Assembly: GCF_016765635.1 (NCBI RefSeq)
Contig: NZ_JAESVD010000001.1
Span: 310,001 to 374,000 of the forward strand
DNA length: 64,000 bases
From: Shewanella schlegeliana
GTDB taxonomy: Bacteria; Pseudomonadota; Gammaproteobacteria; Enterobacterales; Shewanellaceae
Direction of reading: 5' to 3'
Within the stretch, counting starts at the first letter, position 1; each line of letters opens with the position of its first letter. Under the pieces are notes generated by a model. The model worked only from the letters and a program-made list of their open reading frames with translations. It did not search any database and was not told where the DNA came from. Shown piece after piece: positions 1 to 7,574 of this stretch. The position numbers were made by a program, and so were the translations under genes.

Positions 1-122
1 ATAAACAGCTGAATTTTCAGGTTTAGTTTCTTATCTGTATCTGTGGTACCAGAGTAACAGATGTTTTCATCGTTTAAAATGAGCTCTCATATTTTAAGTT
101 ATTATCACAATCGGTAAGCCTA

Positions 123-176
123 AGTCACTTAAATGGTATTAGTCACTTAAATGGTATTAATCGCTTAAGTAGTATG
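123..176. repeat. Three tandem copies of an 18-bp repeat
   Basis: Two identical 18-bp units (positions 123-140 and 141-158, reading AGTCACTTAAATGGTATT) are followed by a third, diverged unit at 159-176. They lie in the AT-rich gene-free sequence downstream of purN. No function is evident; the array could be replication slippage or a set of weak protein sites. Confidence 0.75.
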
Positions 177-215
177 AGTTGTGCAGATTTAGTGAGGTGT
201 CTTAAGTACGGGCAA

Positions 216-240
216 TAAAAAAGGCACCCATAGGTGCCCT
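216..240 (-). terminator. Rho-independent terminator of purMN
   Basis: A GGCACC / GGTGCC hairpin with a four-base loop (223-238) is followed on the minus strand by a U-run (plus-strand A-run just left of the stem). It lies 30 bases past the purN stop, so it ends the purM-purN transcript. Confidence 0.85.
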
Positions 241-269
241 TTGTATGCTGTTATATTTTCTGAAACAGA

Positions 270-914
270 TTAGTCAGCTGCATAGCCATTGATTGCTAAT
301 ACTTGACCATCAAGCATTGCAACGCCATCAACCATAGCAAGACGTTTCTGGCTGAACCATTTCACCACTAGTGGATAAATGGCGTGCTCCTGTTCATGAA
401 CACGTTCAGCTAATGTATCTGCTGTGTCGTCTTCATAAACTGGCACTTTAGCTTGTAAGATGACTGGGCCTGCATCGAGCTCTGGCGTCACAAAGTGTAC
501 GCTAGCACCGTGCTCAGGATCTTTTGCATCGATTGCACGTTGATGTGTGTGTAGTCCAGTATATTTAGGTAAGAGCGAAGGGTGGATGTTGACCATCTTG
601 CCTTCAAAACGCTGAACGAATTCATCACTTAAAATACGCATAAAGCCAGCCAACACGATAAGATCGGGTTGGTACTTTTCAATCGCATTCAGAAGTCTTG
701 CGTCGTACTCTTGTCTTGTTTCGCCGGTGTGAGCTATCACGCAGCTGGTATCAATCTCATTTTGGTGGGCACGAATCAATCCATAGGCGTCGGGCTTATT
801 ACTGATCACACCGACTACTTCGGCTTGCAGGTTATCATCACAGCCATCGATAATGGCTTGTAAATTACTGCCATTACCTGAAATTAATACTAAAACGCGA
901 CAACTCTGGGGCAT
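270..914 (-). CDS. purN: Phosphoribosylglycinamide formyltransferase 1 (PurN)
   Basis: PurN transfers a formyl group from 10-formyl-THF to GAR, the third step of de novo purine synthesis, in the cytoplasm. The 214-residue length fits the family. The N-terminal phosphate-binding segment (VLVLISGNGSNLQA, about residues 7-20), the catalytic NIHPSLLPKYTG loop (about 108-120) and the later DAGPVILQ segment with the catalytic Asp are all present. Its ATG overlaps the purM stop by one base (TAATG on the minus strand), so the two genes are translationally coupled. The purMN pair diverges from upp, as in E. coli. Confidence 0.97.
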   Translation of the reverse strand: MPQSCRVLVLISGNGSNLQAIIDGCDDNLQAEVVGVISNKPDAYGLIRAHQNEIDTSCVIAHTGETRQEYDARLLNAIEKYQPDLIVLAGFMRILSDEFVQRFEGKMVNIHPSLLPKYTGLHTHQRAIDAKDPEHGASVHFVTPELDAGPVILQAKVPVYEDDTADTLAERVHEQEHAIYPLVVKWFSQKRLAMVDGVAMLDGQVLAINGYAAD

Positions 915-1954
915 TACAGGATCTCCACTTGCTCTTCTTCGCCGTTACGCTTGGCAATGTTTCCGATTAACCATGCGTTTTCGCCTTCTGCTTTTAGCAA
1001 TTCTAAGGCTGAATCGACTTTATCAGCTGGTAGGGCGATAACCATACCAACGCCACAGTTGAAGGTGCGGTACATTTCAAATTCAGAAATGTTGCCGTTT
1101 TCCATCAACCAGTTAAACACGACTGGCCACTGCCAAGAGTCGCTGTTCACCACTGCTTTACAGTCTTCAGGCAGTACGCGTGGGATGTTTTCCCAGAATC
1201 CACCACCTGTAATGTGCGACATTGCATGAACATCATGTTGTTCAAGCAATTTAAGCAGTGACTTTACATAAATTTTTGTAGGTTCTAATAAATGGTCAAT
1301 CAGTGGCTTACCCGCAAGCTCTAGCTCTGGATCAGCTTTGCTTACTTCTAATACTTTGCGGATAAGTGAGAAACCATTTGAATGAGGGCCGCTTGACGCG
1401 AGTGCGATAAGTGCATCACCGTCTTGCACCTTAGTGCCGTCGATGATCTCTTCTTTTTCAACGACGCCGACGCAGAAACCTGCGAGGTCGTAATCTTCGC
1501 CTTCATACATGCCTGGCATTTCAGCAGTTTCGCCGCCGATAAGTGCACAGCCTGATTGGACACAGCCTTCGGCAATCCCTTTAACAACTGCGGTGGCAAC
1601 TTCAACATCGAGTTTGCCTGTCGCATAGTAATCAAGGAAGAACAGGGGCTCTGCACCTGAAACGATGAGATCGTTTGAACACATGGCGACTAAGTCGACA
1701 CCAACGTTATCATGCTTTTTAAAATCGATAGCTAGGCGTAACTTGGTGCCAACACCATCAGTACCAGAAACCAGTACTGGATGCTTATACTTAGTTGGTA
1801 GCTCACAAAGGGCACCAAAACCACCTAGGTTGCCCATGACTTCTGGACGACGGGTACGTTTTACTGCTGACTTGATGTTGTTAACTAGTGCATTTCCGGC
1901 GTCGATATCAACACCTGCATCTTTATAGCTTAGTGGGGTAGTAGGAGTGCTCAC
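914..1954 (-). CDS. purM: Phosphoribosylformylglycinamidine cyclo-ligase (PurM, AIR synthetase)
   Basis: PurM closes the imidazole ring of FGAM to give AIR using ATP, the fifth step of purine synthesis. I place the start at a GTG (1954) giving 346 residues and the N-terminus [20 protein letters not shown], which matches the family; a GAGG Shine-Dalgarno lies about 8 bases upstream. The open frame runs 32 codons further upstream but that part is unlike PurM. Family motifs [23 protein letters not shown] and [13 protein letters not shown] are intact. It is the first gene of the purM-purN pair. No clear PurR box is visible, but an inverted repeat lies in the leader at 2037-2060. Confidence 0.96.
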   Translation of the reverse strand: MSTPTTPLSYKDAGVDIDAGNALVNNIKSAVKRTRRPEVMGNLGGFGALCELPTKYKHPVLVSGTDGVGTKLRLAIDFKKHDNVGVDLVAMCSNDLIVSGAEPLFFLDYYATGKLDVEVATAVVKGIAEGCVQSGCALIGGETAEMPGMYEGEDYDLAGFCVGVVEKEEIIDGTKVQDGDALIALASSGPHSNGFSLIRKVLEVSKADPELELAGKPLIDHLLEPTKIYVKSLLKLLEQHDVHAMSHITGGGFWENIPRVLPEDCKAVVNSDSWQWPVVFNWLMENGNISEFEMYRTFNCGVGMVIALPADKVDSALELLKAEGENAWLIGNIAKRNGEEEQVEIL

Positions 1955-2036
1955 GGAGATCCTCTTCGGGTACGGGTATAGATTGTTATAGGATTTTATG
2001 CGGCGCCATTCTACCAGCTTGTGGGTAGCGTCGAAA

Positions 2037-2060
2037 GCTAAGTTTTTCAATAAACTTAGC
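2037..2060. promoter_or_regulatory. Inverted repeat upstream of purM
   Basis: A perfect 9-bp inverted repeat (GCTAAGTTT / AAACTTAGC, 6-base loop) sits about 85 bases upstream of the purM GTG, in the purM-upp divergent region. It could be an operator or a leader hairpin. It does not resemble the E. coli PurR box. Confidence 0.45.
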
Positions 2061-2175
2061 GACAGAGGTCACGATTTACCGCCTTTTTGAAACTTTAAGT
2101 TTGCCTATGCGAACAAATCTACTAAAATCGTTAAAATTTACCGTAAAAAATACGTTAGAAAACTAGGAGAACAAG

Positions 2176-2802
2176 ATGAAAGTCGTTGAAGTTAAACATC
2201 CTTTAGTCCGTCATAAAATTGGATTAATGCGCGAAGCTAATATCAGTACCAAGCGTTTTCGCGAACTAGCGGCAGAAGTGGGCAGTTTACTAACTTATGA
2301 AGCAACGGCTGACTTTGAAACTGAAAAAGTCACTATCGAAGGTTGGAATGGTCCTGTTGAAATTGAACAGATCAAAGGTAAGAAGGTTACTGTAGTACCA
2401 ATCTTACGTGCCGGCCTTGGTATGATGGATGGCGTATTAGAGCACGTTCCAAGTGCGCGTATCTCTGTTGTGGGAATTTACCGTGACGAAGAGACACTTG
2501 AGCCAGTTCCATACTTTGAAAAACTCGCAAGCAACATGCCTGAGCGTATGGCGTTAGTTGTTGACCCAATGCTTGCGACTGGTGGCTCGATGATCTCTAC
2601 AATCGACTTACTAAAAGAGCGTGGCTGTACAGCGATTAAAGCACTTGTACTCGTAGCTGCGCCAGAAGGTGTTGCAGCACTTGAGAAAGCACATCCTGAT
2701 ATCGAGCTTTATACAGCGTCAATTGATGACTGCCTAAACGAGCAAGGTTATATCCTACCTGGTCTTGGTGATGCGGGTGATAAGATTTTCGGTACTAAAT
2801 AA
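2176..2802 (+). CDS. upp: Uracil phosphoribosyltransferase
   Basis: Upp salvages uracil by joining it to PRPP to make UMP. The 208-residue protein has the expected length. The PRPP-binding loop [12 protein letters not shown] is at about residues 129-140, and the uracil-binding C-terminal segment [16 protein letters not shown] is intact. An AGGAG ribosome site precedes the ATG. The gene diverges from purMN, the same arrangement as in E. coli; here no uraA permease follows, as the next gene is convergent and unrelated. A hairpin terminator follows at 2825-2852. Confidence 0.98.
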   Translation: MKVVEVKHPLVRHKIGLMREANISTKRFRELAAEVGSLLTYEATADFETEKVTIEGWNGPVEIEQIKGKKVTVVPILRAGLGMMDGVLEHVPSARISVVGIYRDEETLEPVPYFEKLASNMPERMALVVDPMLATGGSMISTIDLLKERGCTAIKALVLVAAPEGVAALEKAHPDIELYTASIDDCLNEQGYILPGLGDAGDKIFGTK

Positions 2803-2824
2803 GTTTTAGTCTAAATCGTATAGT

Positions 2825-2852
2825 AAAAAAGGAGCCAAACGGCTCCTTTTTT
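2825..2852. terminator. Bidirectional terminator between upp and the antiporter gene
   Basis: GGAGCC-AAAC-GGCTCC hairpin (2831-2846) flanked by six A on the left and six T on the right, so it can act on both converging transcripts. Confidence 0.9.
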
Positions 2853-2879
2853 GTTTTTATCTTTCTTACATAACTTAGT

Positions 2880-4199
2880 CTAGAGTACCATTGCGGCAAT
2901 CCAGCCAAACACTAGCAGTGGAATGTTGTAGTGGATAAAAGTTGGGATAACGCTGTCTTTCATATGGTCATGCTGACCATCAGCATTTAGACCCGCTGTT
3001 GGTCCTAAAGTTGACTCAGAAGCTGGTGAGCCTGCGTCCCCAAGTGCTGCAGCAGTACCGACTAAGGCAATCGTTGCTTCAACAGAGAAACCAAAACTCA
3101 TCGCCAAAGGTACATAGATAGCGGCAATAATCGGGATGGTCGAAAATGATGAGCCAATACCCATAGTAATCAGTAAACCAACCAGTAGCATTAAGAAGGC
3201 TGCAAGGGCCTTATTATCACCAATCGCCGTATTCATAATCTCAACTAAGCTGGCGACATCACCAGTGCCCTTAATTACAGCGGCAAAACCAGCAGCAGAG
3301 ATCATAATAAAGCCAATATTGGCCATCATACGCACGCCTTGGTTGAAGATATCTTGATCGGCAACATGCTTAAGTGCACCGGAAAAGCTGAAAACAATAA
3401 AACCTATCAAGGCACCGAAAATCATCGAACCTGTATAGAGTTGAGTCGCTAAGGTCGAAACAACAGCGATGAGTGCGATGATGATATTACGACGATTTAG
3501 TCCCTCTTCAGGCTCAGCTTGTAAAATCAATTCCTCTTTATATTCTCTTGGCTTTCTATAAGAGATAAATACGGCAACCAATAAACCAAACAACATGCCC
3601 ATAGCCGGGATAACCATGGCTGGAGCCACTTGTTGTTGTACCGCGTTTAGATCATTGCTATTTAAGTTCGTTAGCAAAATATCGTAAAGAAAGATGCCGC
3701 CAAACCCAACAGGTAACACCATATATGTTGTTACTAAACCGAAGGTAAGTACACAGGCTACTAAGCGACGATCCATTTTTAGCTTAGACATCACATGCAG
3801 TAACGGTGGGATCAAAATAGGAATAAAGGCAATGTGGATTGGCAAAATATTTTGCGAGGCGATAGCCATCGATAGAATCGTTAGAAGTAAAGTCCAACGT
3901 ACACGGTTGTTGTTTGTACTATTTTGCTCTTTGCCTAATAAACTAATGACCTTATTTGAAAGTAACGTGGTCAGGCCCGAATGCGACAAGGCAACGGCAA
4001 AAGCGCCGAGTAGGGCATAGCTTAAAGCTATTTGTGCACCTCCACCAAGACCCGTGTTAAAGGCAGCGACCGTTTGGTGCAGATCCATGCCTCCTACAAG
4101 CCCTGCGACTAATGCAGAGATGGTAAGTGCAATGACGATATTAACTCTAGCTAAGCTGAGACCTAACATTAGGCATACAGCGATGACAACAGCATTCAT
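2880..4199 (-). CDS. Na+/H+ antiporter family membrane protein (NhaC-like)
   Basis: This 439-residue inner membrane protein is hydrophobic throughout, with about 11-12 predicted helices, and resembles the Na_H_antiporter / YuiF-type family of the ion-transporter superfamily. The C-terminal re-entrant-like segment [31 protein letters not shown] is typical of that family. Related proteins have been proposed to carry Na+/H+ or amino acids, so the substrate is open. It stands alone, converges on upp, and is divergent from the peroxiredoxin gene. Confidence 0.75.
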   Translation of the reverse strand: MNAVVIAVCLMLGLSLARVNIVIALTISALVAGLVGGMDLHQTVAAFNTGLGGGAQIALSYALLGAFAVALSHSGLTTLLSNKVISLLGKEQNSTNNNRVRWTLLLTILSMAIASQNILPIHIAFIPILIPPLLHVMSKLKMDRRLVACVLTFGLVTTYMVLPVGFGGIFLYDILLTNLNSNDLNAVQQQVAPAMVIPAMGMLFGLLVAVFISYRKPREYKEELILQAEPEEGLNRRNIIIALIAVVSTLATQLYTGSMIFGALIGFIVFSFSGALKHVADQDIFNQGVRMMANIGFIMISAAGFAAVIKGTGDVASLVEIMNTAIGDNKALAAFLMLLVGLLITMGIGSSFSTIPIIAAIYVPLAMSFGFSVEATIALVGTAAALGDAGSPASESTLGPTAGLNADGQHDHMKDSVIPTFIHYNIPLLVFGWIAAMVL

Positions 4200-4511
4200 T
4201 TTAATAGTTTCTTAATTACCTGTAGTTTGGTCGACATTTTTGCCTGTTAACCTACAAAATGTCCAGCATCTAAGCCGTATATCTTGAATTCAATCTGGGT
4301 TGTGAATTAGCTGTAGCTAAACATGCAAATAAAGTGTGAATGGTAATGTGAGGATTTGGTGTTATTGTTCAGACTGTAATCGGTTAATTAAATGTTCATT
4401 TAAAATGGTGATATTGTTCTCAAATAGCTTGTGCAAAGAAATACACTGCCTATAATGCTTTAGATTTAAAACGAAACAGCGTTTTTAGCAATCCATAGAT
4501 GGAGAAATAAA
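4200..4511. other. Divergent intergenic region, antiporter and peroxiredoxin
   Basis: 312 bases of AT-rich sequence with no gene. It must hold the promoters of both divergent genes; only the peroxiredoxin promoter (4429-4456) is convincing. No complete OxyR tetrad could be assigned by eye. Confidence 0.6.
4429..4456 (+). promoter_or_regulatory. Sigma-70 promoter of the peroxiredoxin gene
   Basis: TTGTGC, 16-base spacer, perfect TATAAT. The -10 box ends 55 bases upstream of the ATG. Confidence 0.65.
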
Positions 4512-5117
4512 ATGAGCGTATTAGTAGGCCGCCCGGCCCCTGATTTTACAGCTGCTGCGGTACTAGGTAATGGTGAAATTGTTGATAGCTTTACCCTATC
4601 AGAAGCAATTAAAGGCAAACCTGCTGTAGTATTCTTCTACCCACTTGACTTCACTTTCGTGTGCCCATCTGAGTTGATCGCTTTCGATCACCGCATGGAC
4701 GAGTTCAAGAAGCGTGGTGTTGAAGTTATCGGTGTTTCAATCGACTCTCAGTTCACTCATAACGCATGGCGTAACACGCCAGTAGACAAAGGCGGTATTG
4801 GCCAAGTTCAATACACACTGGTTGCTGACGTTAAGCATGAGATCTGTAAAGCATATGATGTCGAGCATCCAGAAGCAGGTGTTGCATTCCGTGGTTCTTT
4901 CCTAATCGACAAAGAAGGTCAGGTTCGCCACCAGGTGGTTAACGATCTGCCACTTGGTCGTAATGTTGACGAAATGATCCGCATGGTTGATGCACTTCAA
5001 TTCCATGAAGATCACGGTGACGTATGCCCAGCGGGTTGGGAAAAGGGTGACAAGGGTATGGATGCAAGCCCAGAAGGCGTTGCTTCTTACCTAACTGACA
5101 ATGCAGATGCACTATAA
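4512..5117 (+). CDS. Typical 2-Cys peroxiredoxin (AhpC/TSA family)
   Basis: Reduces hydrogen peroxide and organic peroxides in the cytoplasm through a cysteine pair. The peroxidatic Cys51 is in the motif FTFVCPSE and the resolving Cys172 in DVCPAGW, which defines the typical 2-Cys (Prx1/AhpC) class. A KGGIGQ segment resembles the GGLG motif linked to sensitivity to overoxidation. At 201 residues it is the usual length. It is monocistronic with its own promoter and terminator (5149-5178); no ahpF neighbour is present, so a thioredoxin-type reductant is likely. Confidence 0.93.
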   Translation: MSVLVGRPAPDFTAAAVLGNGEIVDSFTLSEAIKGKPAVVFFYPLDFTFVCPSELIAFDHRMDEFKKRGVEVIGVSIDSQFTHNAWRNTPVDKGGIGQVQYTLVADVKHEICKAYDVEHPEAGVAFRGSFLIDKEGQVRHQVVNDLPLGRNVDEMIRMVDALQFHEDHGDVCPAGWEKGDKGMDASPEGVASYLTDNADAL

Positions 5118-5148
5118 TTTCTTAATGAAATTGTAAGTCAGAAAGCAT

Positions 5149-5178
5149 AAAAAAGCTGCGTTAATCGCAGCTTTTTTT
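5149..5178 (+). terminator. Terminator after the peroxiredoxin gene
   Basis: AGCTGCG-TTAAT-CGCAGCT hairpin (5154-5172) followed by a T-run. The A-run on the left lets it also act on the converging rnt transcript. Confidence 0.9.
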
Positions 5179-5239
5179 GTGTCTATCGTTTGTCCCGTCC
5201 AGAGATAAGTTGACTCTTTGGAGGCTTATTTATGAAAGC

Positions 5240-5917
5240 TTAAGACTCAATCGTGTCTTGAGGTTTTTCTTCTTCTGCTTCATCAGCAATAAAAGGCCAG
5301 CCCCCAAGTGCTTTCCAACGATTGACGATTAAACAAAATAGCTCTGCTGTGCGCTCGGTATCATATAGTGCCGAGTGAGCTTCACGGTTATCGAAAGGGA
5401 TCCCCGCCATCGCGCAGGCCTTTGCTAGTACAGTGTGTCCAATCGCTAACCCCGCTAATGCAGCGGTATCAAAGGTGGCGAAAGGATGAAATGGCGTACG
5501 CTTGAGGCTATTACGCTCAATAGCTTGGGTGACAAAGCCGTGATCAAAAGCTGCATTGTGAGCAACAATAATACTGCGATGACAACCTGCCGCTTTTTGT
5601 GCTTTTTTAACCTCTTTAAAGATCTCTAAAAAGGCTTCTTTTTCACTGACGGCACCACGAAGCGGATTAGTTGGATCGATACCTGTAAAGGCTAACGCTT
5701 CAGGCTCAAGGTTTGCACCTTCGAATGGCTCAATATTAAAGTGGAGTGTTTTATCGAGCCCGAGAACACCATCTTCGTCCATTTTCAGCATGCTGACTGC
5801 AATTTCTAAAAGTGCATCAGTTTTCGCGTTAAAACCCGCAGTTTCAACATCGATGACCACTGGGAAATACCCTCTAAAGCGGTTTTTCATTAAATTAGGG
5901 TCAAAAGTGTCAGTCAT
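5240..5917 (-). CDS. rnt: Ribonuclease T
   Basis: RNase T is a DEDDh 3'-5' exonuclease that trims tRNA 3' ends (CCA turnover) and matures 5S and 23S rRNA. Exo I carries Asp23 and Glu25 ([10 protein letters not shown]), and Exo III carries the HSALYDTE motif with the catalytic His and Asp near residues 180-186. The protein has 225 residues, slightly longer than the E. coli enzyme because of an acidic C-terminal tail ([14 protein letters not shown]). It is divergent from motY, an adjacency familiar from Shewanella and Vibrio-type genomes. Confidence 0.97.
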   Translation of the reverse strand: MTDTFDPNLMKNRFRGYFPVVIDVETAGFNAKTDALLEIAVSMLKMDEDGVLGLDKTLHFNIEPFEGANLEPEALAFTGIDPTNPLRGAVSEKEAFLEIFKEVKKAQKAAGCHRSIIVAHNAAFDHGFVTQAIERNSLKRTPFHPFATFDTAALAGLAIGHTVLAKACAMAGIPFDNREAHSALYDTERTAELFCLIVNRWKALGGWPFIADEAEEEKPQDTIES

Positions 5918-6057
5918 TAAAATTTCCCAAAAGTGTGCAGGCGACTATTATGCTGCAACTGATAATCACTGTCATGTGCGTTTGGTTGTTTTATAGGCTA
6001 AAGAAAGATAATTCTTTGCCGATAGATAGGAGTGATACAAATTTAGAGAGTAATTTT

Positions 6058-6927
6058 ATGCGGCTTAGGGTTATTTTAGCATCATTATTGTGCCTACCTT
6101 TTTTTGCAAATGCAGAACTGAGGCAGTATGTGGCTTCTTTAGAGGAGTCGCAGTGGCGTTTAAGCGGTAATAATCCGGTAATGTGCCGTCTTGAGCATGA
6201 TATTCCTGCCTATGGTAAAGCGGTCTTTACCAGCCGTGCAGGTAAAGATCATAACTTGAATTTCACCTTAGATATGTGGGTTAAGCCCGATCAAGTCACT
6301 CAAGCTAAGTTGATGAGTATGGCTCCAGCATGGCGCCCAGGTGTGCTGTCTAAAGAGATCACTGAGCTGACTTATCAGAAGTACTTTAGTGGTGAGGTTC
6401 CCCGTAACGCGGCTTGGTCAATGCTTGCTGAGCTAGAAAGTGGCATGCAGCCAACTTTCTATTATGCCGATTGGTATAATGAAGCGAATAAGATTGCAGT
6501 AGGTTTATCGGCGGTGAACTTTAGACGACAATATGCAGAGTTTAAGTCGTGCCTGTCTTCTTTATTACCTTATTCGTTTGAAGATATCGCCTTTACGGTA
6601 TTAACTTATGAATCCGGTGGCACAGAGCTAACCCGTTATGCAAAGTCGCAGATCGCAAGAGTTCAAGAATATTTAGCTTACGACAAGAATGTTGATTTGG
6701 TTCTGATAGATGCCTATACCGACAGTTATGGTGGGCGTAGTGTGAACCAAACTGTTTCTGAAAAACGTGCGGATTCGGTGAAGGAGTTCTTTGTGGCTAG
6801 CGGGATTGGCCAAAGCCGTATTCATACATTTGGTCACGGCGAGAGAAGGCATGTTGCCTCTAACGAGACGATTGATGAGCGAGCGAGAAACCGTAGAGTT
6901 GTGATTAGAATTAGTAAACCGCTCTAG
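6058..6927 (+). CDS. motY: Sodium-type flagellar motor protein MotY (OmpA-like)
   Basis: MotY forms the T ring with MotX around the base of sodium-driven polar flagella and anchors the PomAB stator to peptidoglycan. I start at the ATG at 6058, which opens a clean signal peptide (MRLRVILASLLCLPFFANA) and gives 289 residues, close to Vibrio MotY; the frame is open 41 codons further upstream but that part has no signal. The N-terminal half is the MotY-specific domain; the C-terminal half from about residue 165 is an OmpA-type peptidoglycan-binding domain (TDSYG, VSEKRADSVKEFF, ERARNRRVVI). It is the only flagellar gene in the window, next to rnt. Confidence 0.9.
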   Translation: MRLRVILASLLCLPFFANAELRQYVASLEESQWRLSGNNPVMCRLEHDIPAYGKAVFTSRAGKDHNLNFTLDMWVKPDQVTQAKLMSMAPAWRPGVLSKEITELTYQKYFSGEVPRNAAWSMLAELESGMQPTFYYADWYNEANKIAVGLSAVNFRRQYAEFKSCLSSLLPYSFEDIAFTVLTYESGGTELTRYAKSQIARVQEYLAYDKNVDLVLIDAYTDSYGGRSVNQTVSEKRADSVKEFFVASGIGQSRIHTFGHGERRHVASNETIDERARNRRVVIRISKPL

Positions 6928-6947
6928 CTGACAACATAGATTTGAAG

Positions 6948-6974
6948 AGCCTAGCCTAATCGCTGGGCTTTTTT
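6948..6974 (+). terminator. Terminator of motY
   Basis: AGCCTAGC / GCTGGGCT hairpin with a 6-base loop and one T-G pair, followed by six T. It closes motY on the plus strand, which leaves the next hairpin (7028-7050) unexplained by motY. Confidence 0.8.
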
Positions 6975-7019
6975 GTGTATGAAAATGGCCTCCGTTAGAA
7001 ATCTACCGCGATTTAAAGA

Positions 7020-7191
7020 TAAAAAAAAGCCCGCTTACATGGTAAGCGGGCCGCAAAAATAAATCATTGCAATCAACAAATTGAAGGAAGGAAGTCAAGC
7101 ATAAGAACCAGGGATATAACTTCCGTGGAGACCACGAAAGTTTAAGAGTTCTTTGTTTCCGAATCTGCTAGGCAGACACTTCCTGAAAACG
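7020..7191 (-). ncRNA. Candidate small regulatory RNA (orphan promoter-terminator unit)
   Basis: On the minus strand, between two plus-strand genes, an apparently complete transcription unit of about 170 nt is visible. A near-consensus promoter (7198-7226) points left. The predicted RNA begins near 7191 and ends in a GC-rich hairpin (GCCCGCTTAC / GTAAGCGGGC, 7028-7050) followed by seven U. Between them are a small hairpin TCTGC-CTA-GCAGA, a long hairpin around AACTTTCGTGG / CCACGGAAGTT closed by AAGAAC / GTTCTT, and an unpaired C/U-rich stretch (complement of 7083-7094, CUUCCUUCCUUC) complementary to a Shine-Dalgarno sequence. Such an anti-SD seed before a terminator is typical of Hfq-dependent sRNAs. 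I recognise no known family, and no credible ORF is present. Confidence 0.72.
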
Positions 7192-7197
7192 AGACGA

Positions 7198-7226
7198 ATT
7201 ATAGGCTTGGAGCTTATGGCTGACAA
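7198..7226 (-). promoter_or_regulatory. Strong sigma-70 promoter reading left (candidate sRNA)
   Basis: On the minus strand: TTGTCA (7226-7221), 17-base spacer, TATAAT (7203-7198). This is one base from consensus with ideal spacing, and no annotated gene lies downstream of it on that strand. Confidence 0.8.
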
Positions 7227-7235
7227 ACTAGAATA

Positions 7236-7263
7236 ATTAGCATTTGCCATTAGTTTTGCTAAT
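7236..7263. promoter_or_regulatory. Inverted repeat just upstream of the sRNA promoter
   Basis: ATTAGCA (7236-7242) and TGCTAAT (7257-7263) form a perfect 7-bp inverted repeat with a 14-base centre. It begins ten bases upstream of the -35 box of the leftward promoter, a usual place for an activator site. The cognate regulator is unknown. Confidence 0.45.
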
Positions 7264-7574
7264 GCGACTTGGTTGCTGGCTTGTTGCTAAAAGATACTAA
7301 GTCCCCAATATTGCGGGGTTTGTCACGTTTTGTATTTAGTTTCACATGATATTTAATTTATCTATGTTGCTAAATTATTAACAGTTGCTAAGTCGATTTA
7401 GCAAAAACAATTTTGAAACAAACTTTGCGATGTATTTTTTTAGTTTGTATAGTGCGCAGTGAAGAAGGTGTTAAGGTTAAAGCGATAAAAAATAAGTTAT
7501 CTAATTATAAAAAACCTAACGATAAAAATAGAAGACTCATTAAATAATAAGAGTCAGTTAATCAGGGATACAAA

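Noticed and set aside
4360..4460. OxyR binding site ahead of the peroxiredoxin gene
   Set aside because: Only scattered ATAG/CTAT-like pieces are seen; the four-element spacing could not be satisfied.
7083..7094. GGAAGGAAGG run on the plus strand as a strong ribosome site for a small gene
   Set aside because: No start codon with a usable frame follows at proper spacing; the run makes better sense as the C/U-rich seed of the minus-strand RNA.
7020..7191. CsrB/RsmY-type sponge RNA
   Set aside because: The minus-strand transcript has only about three GGA motifs, and they are not mostly in hairpin loops.
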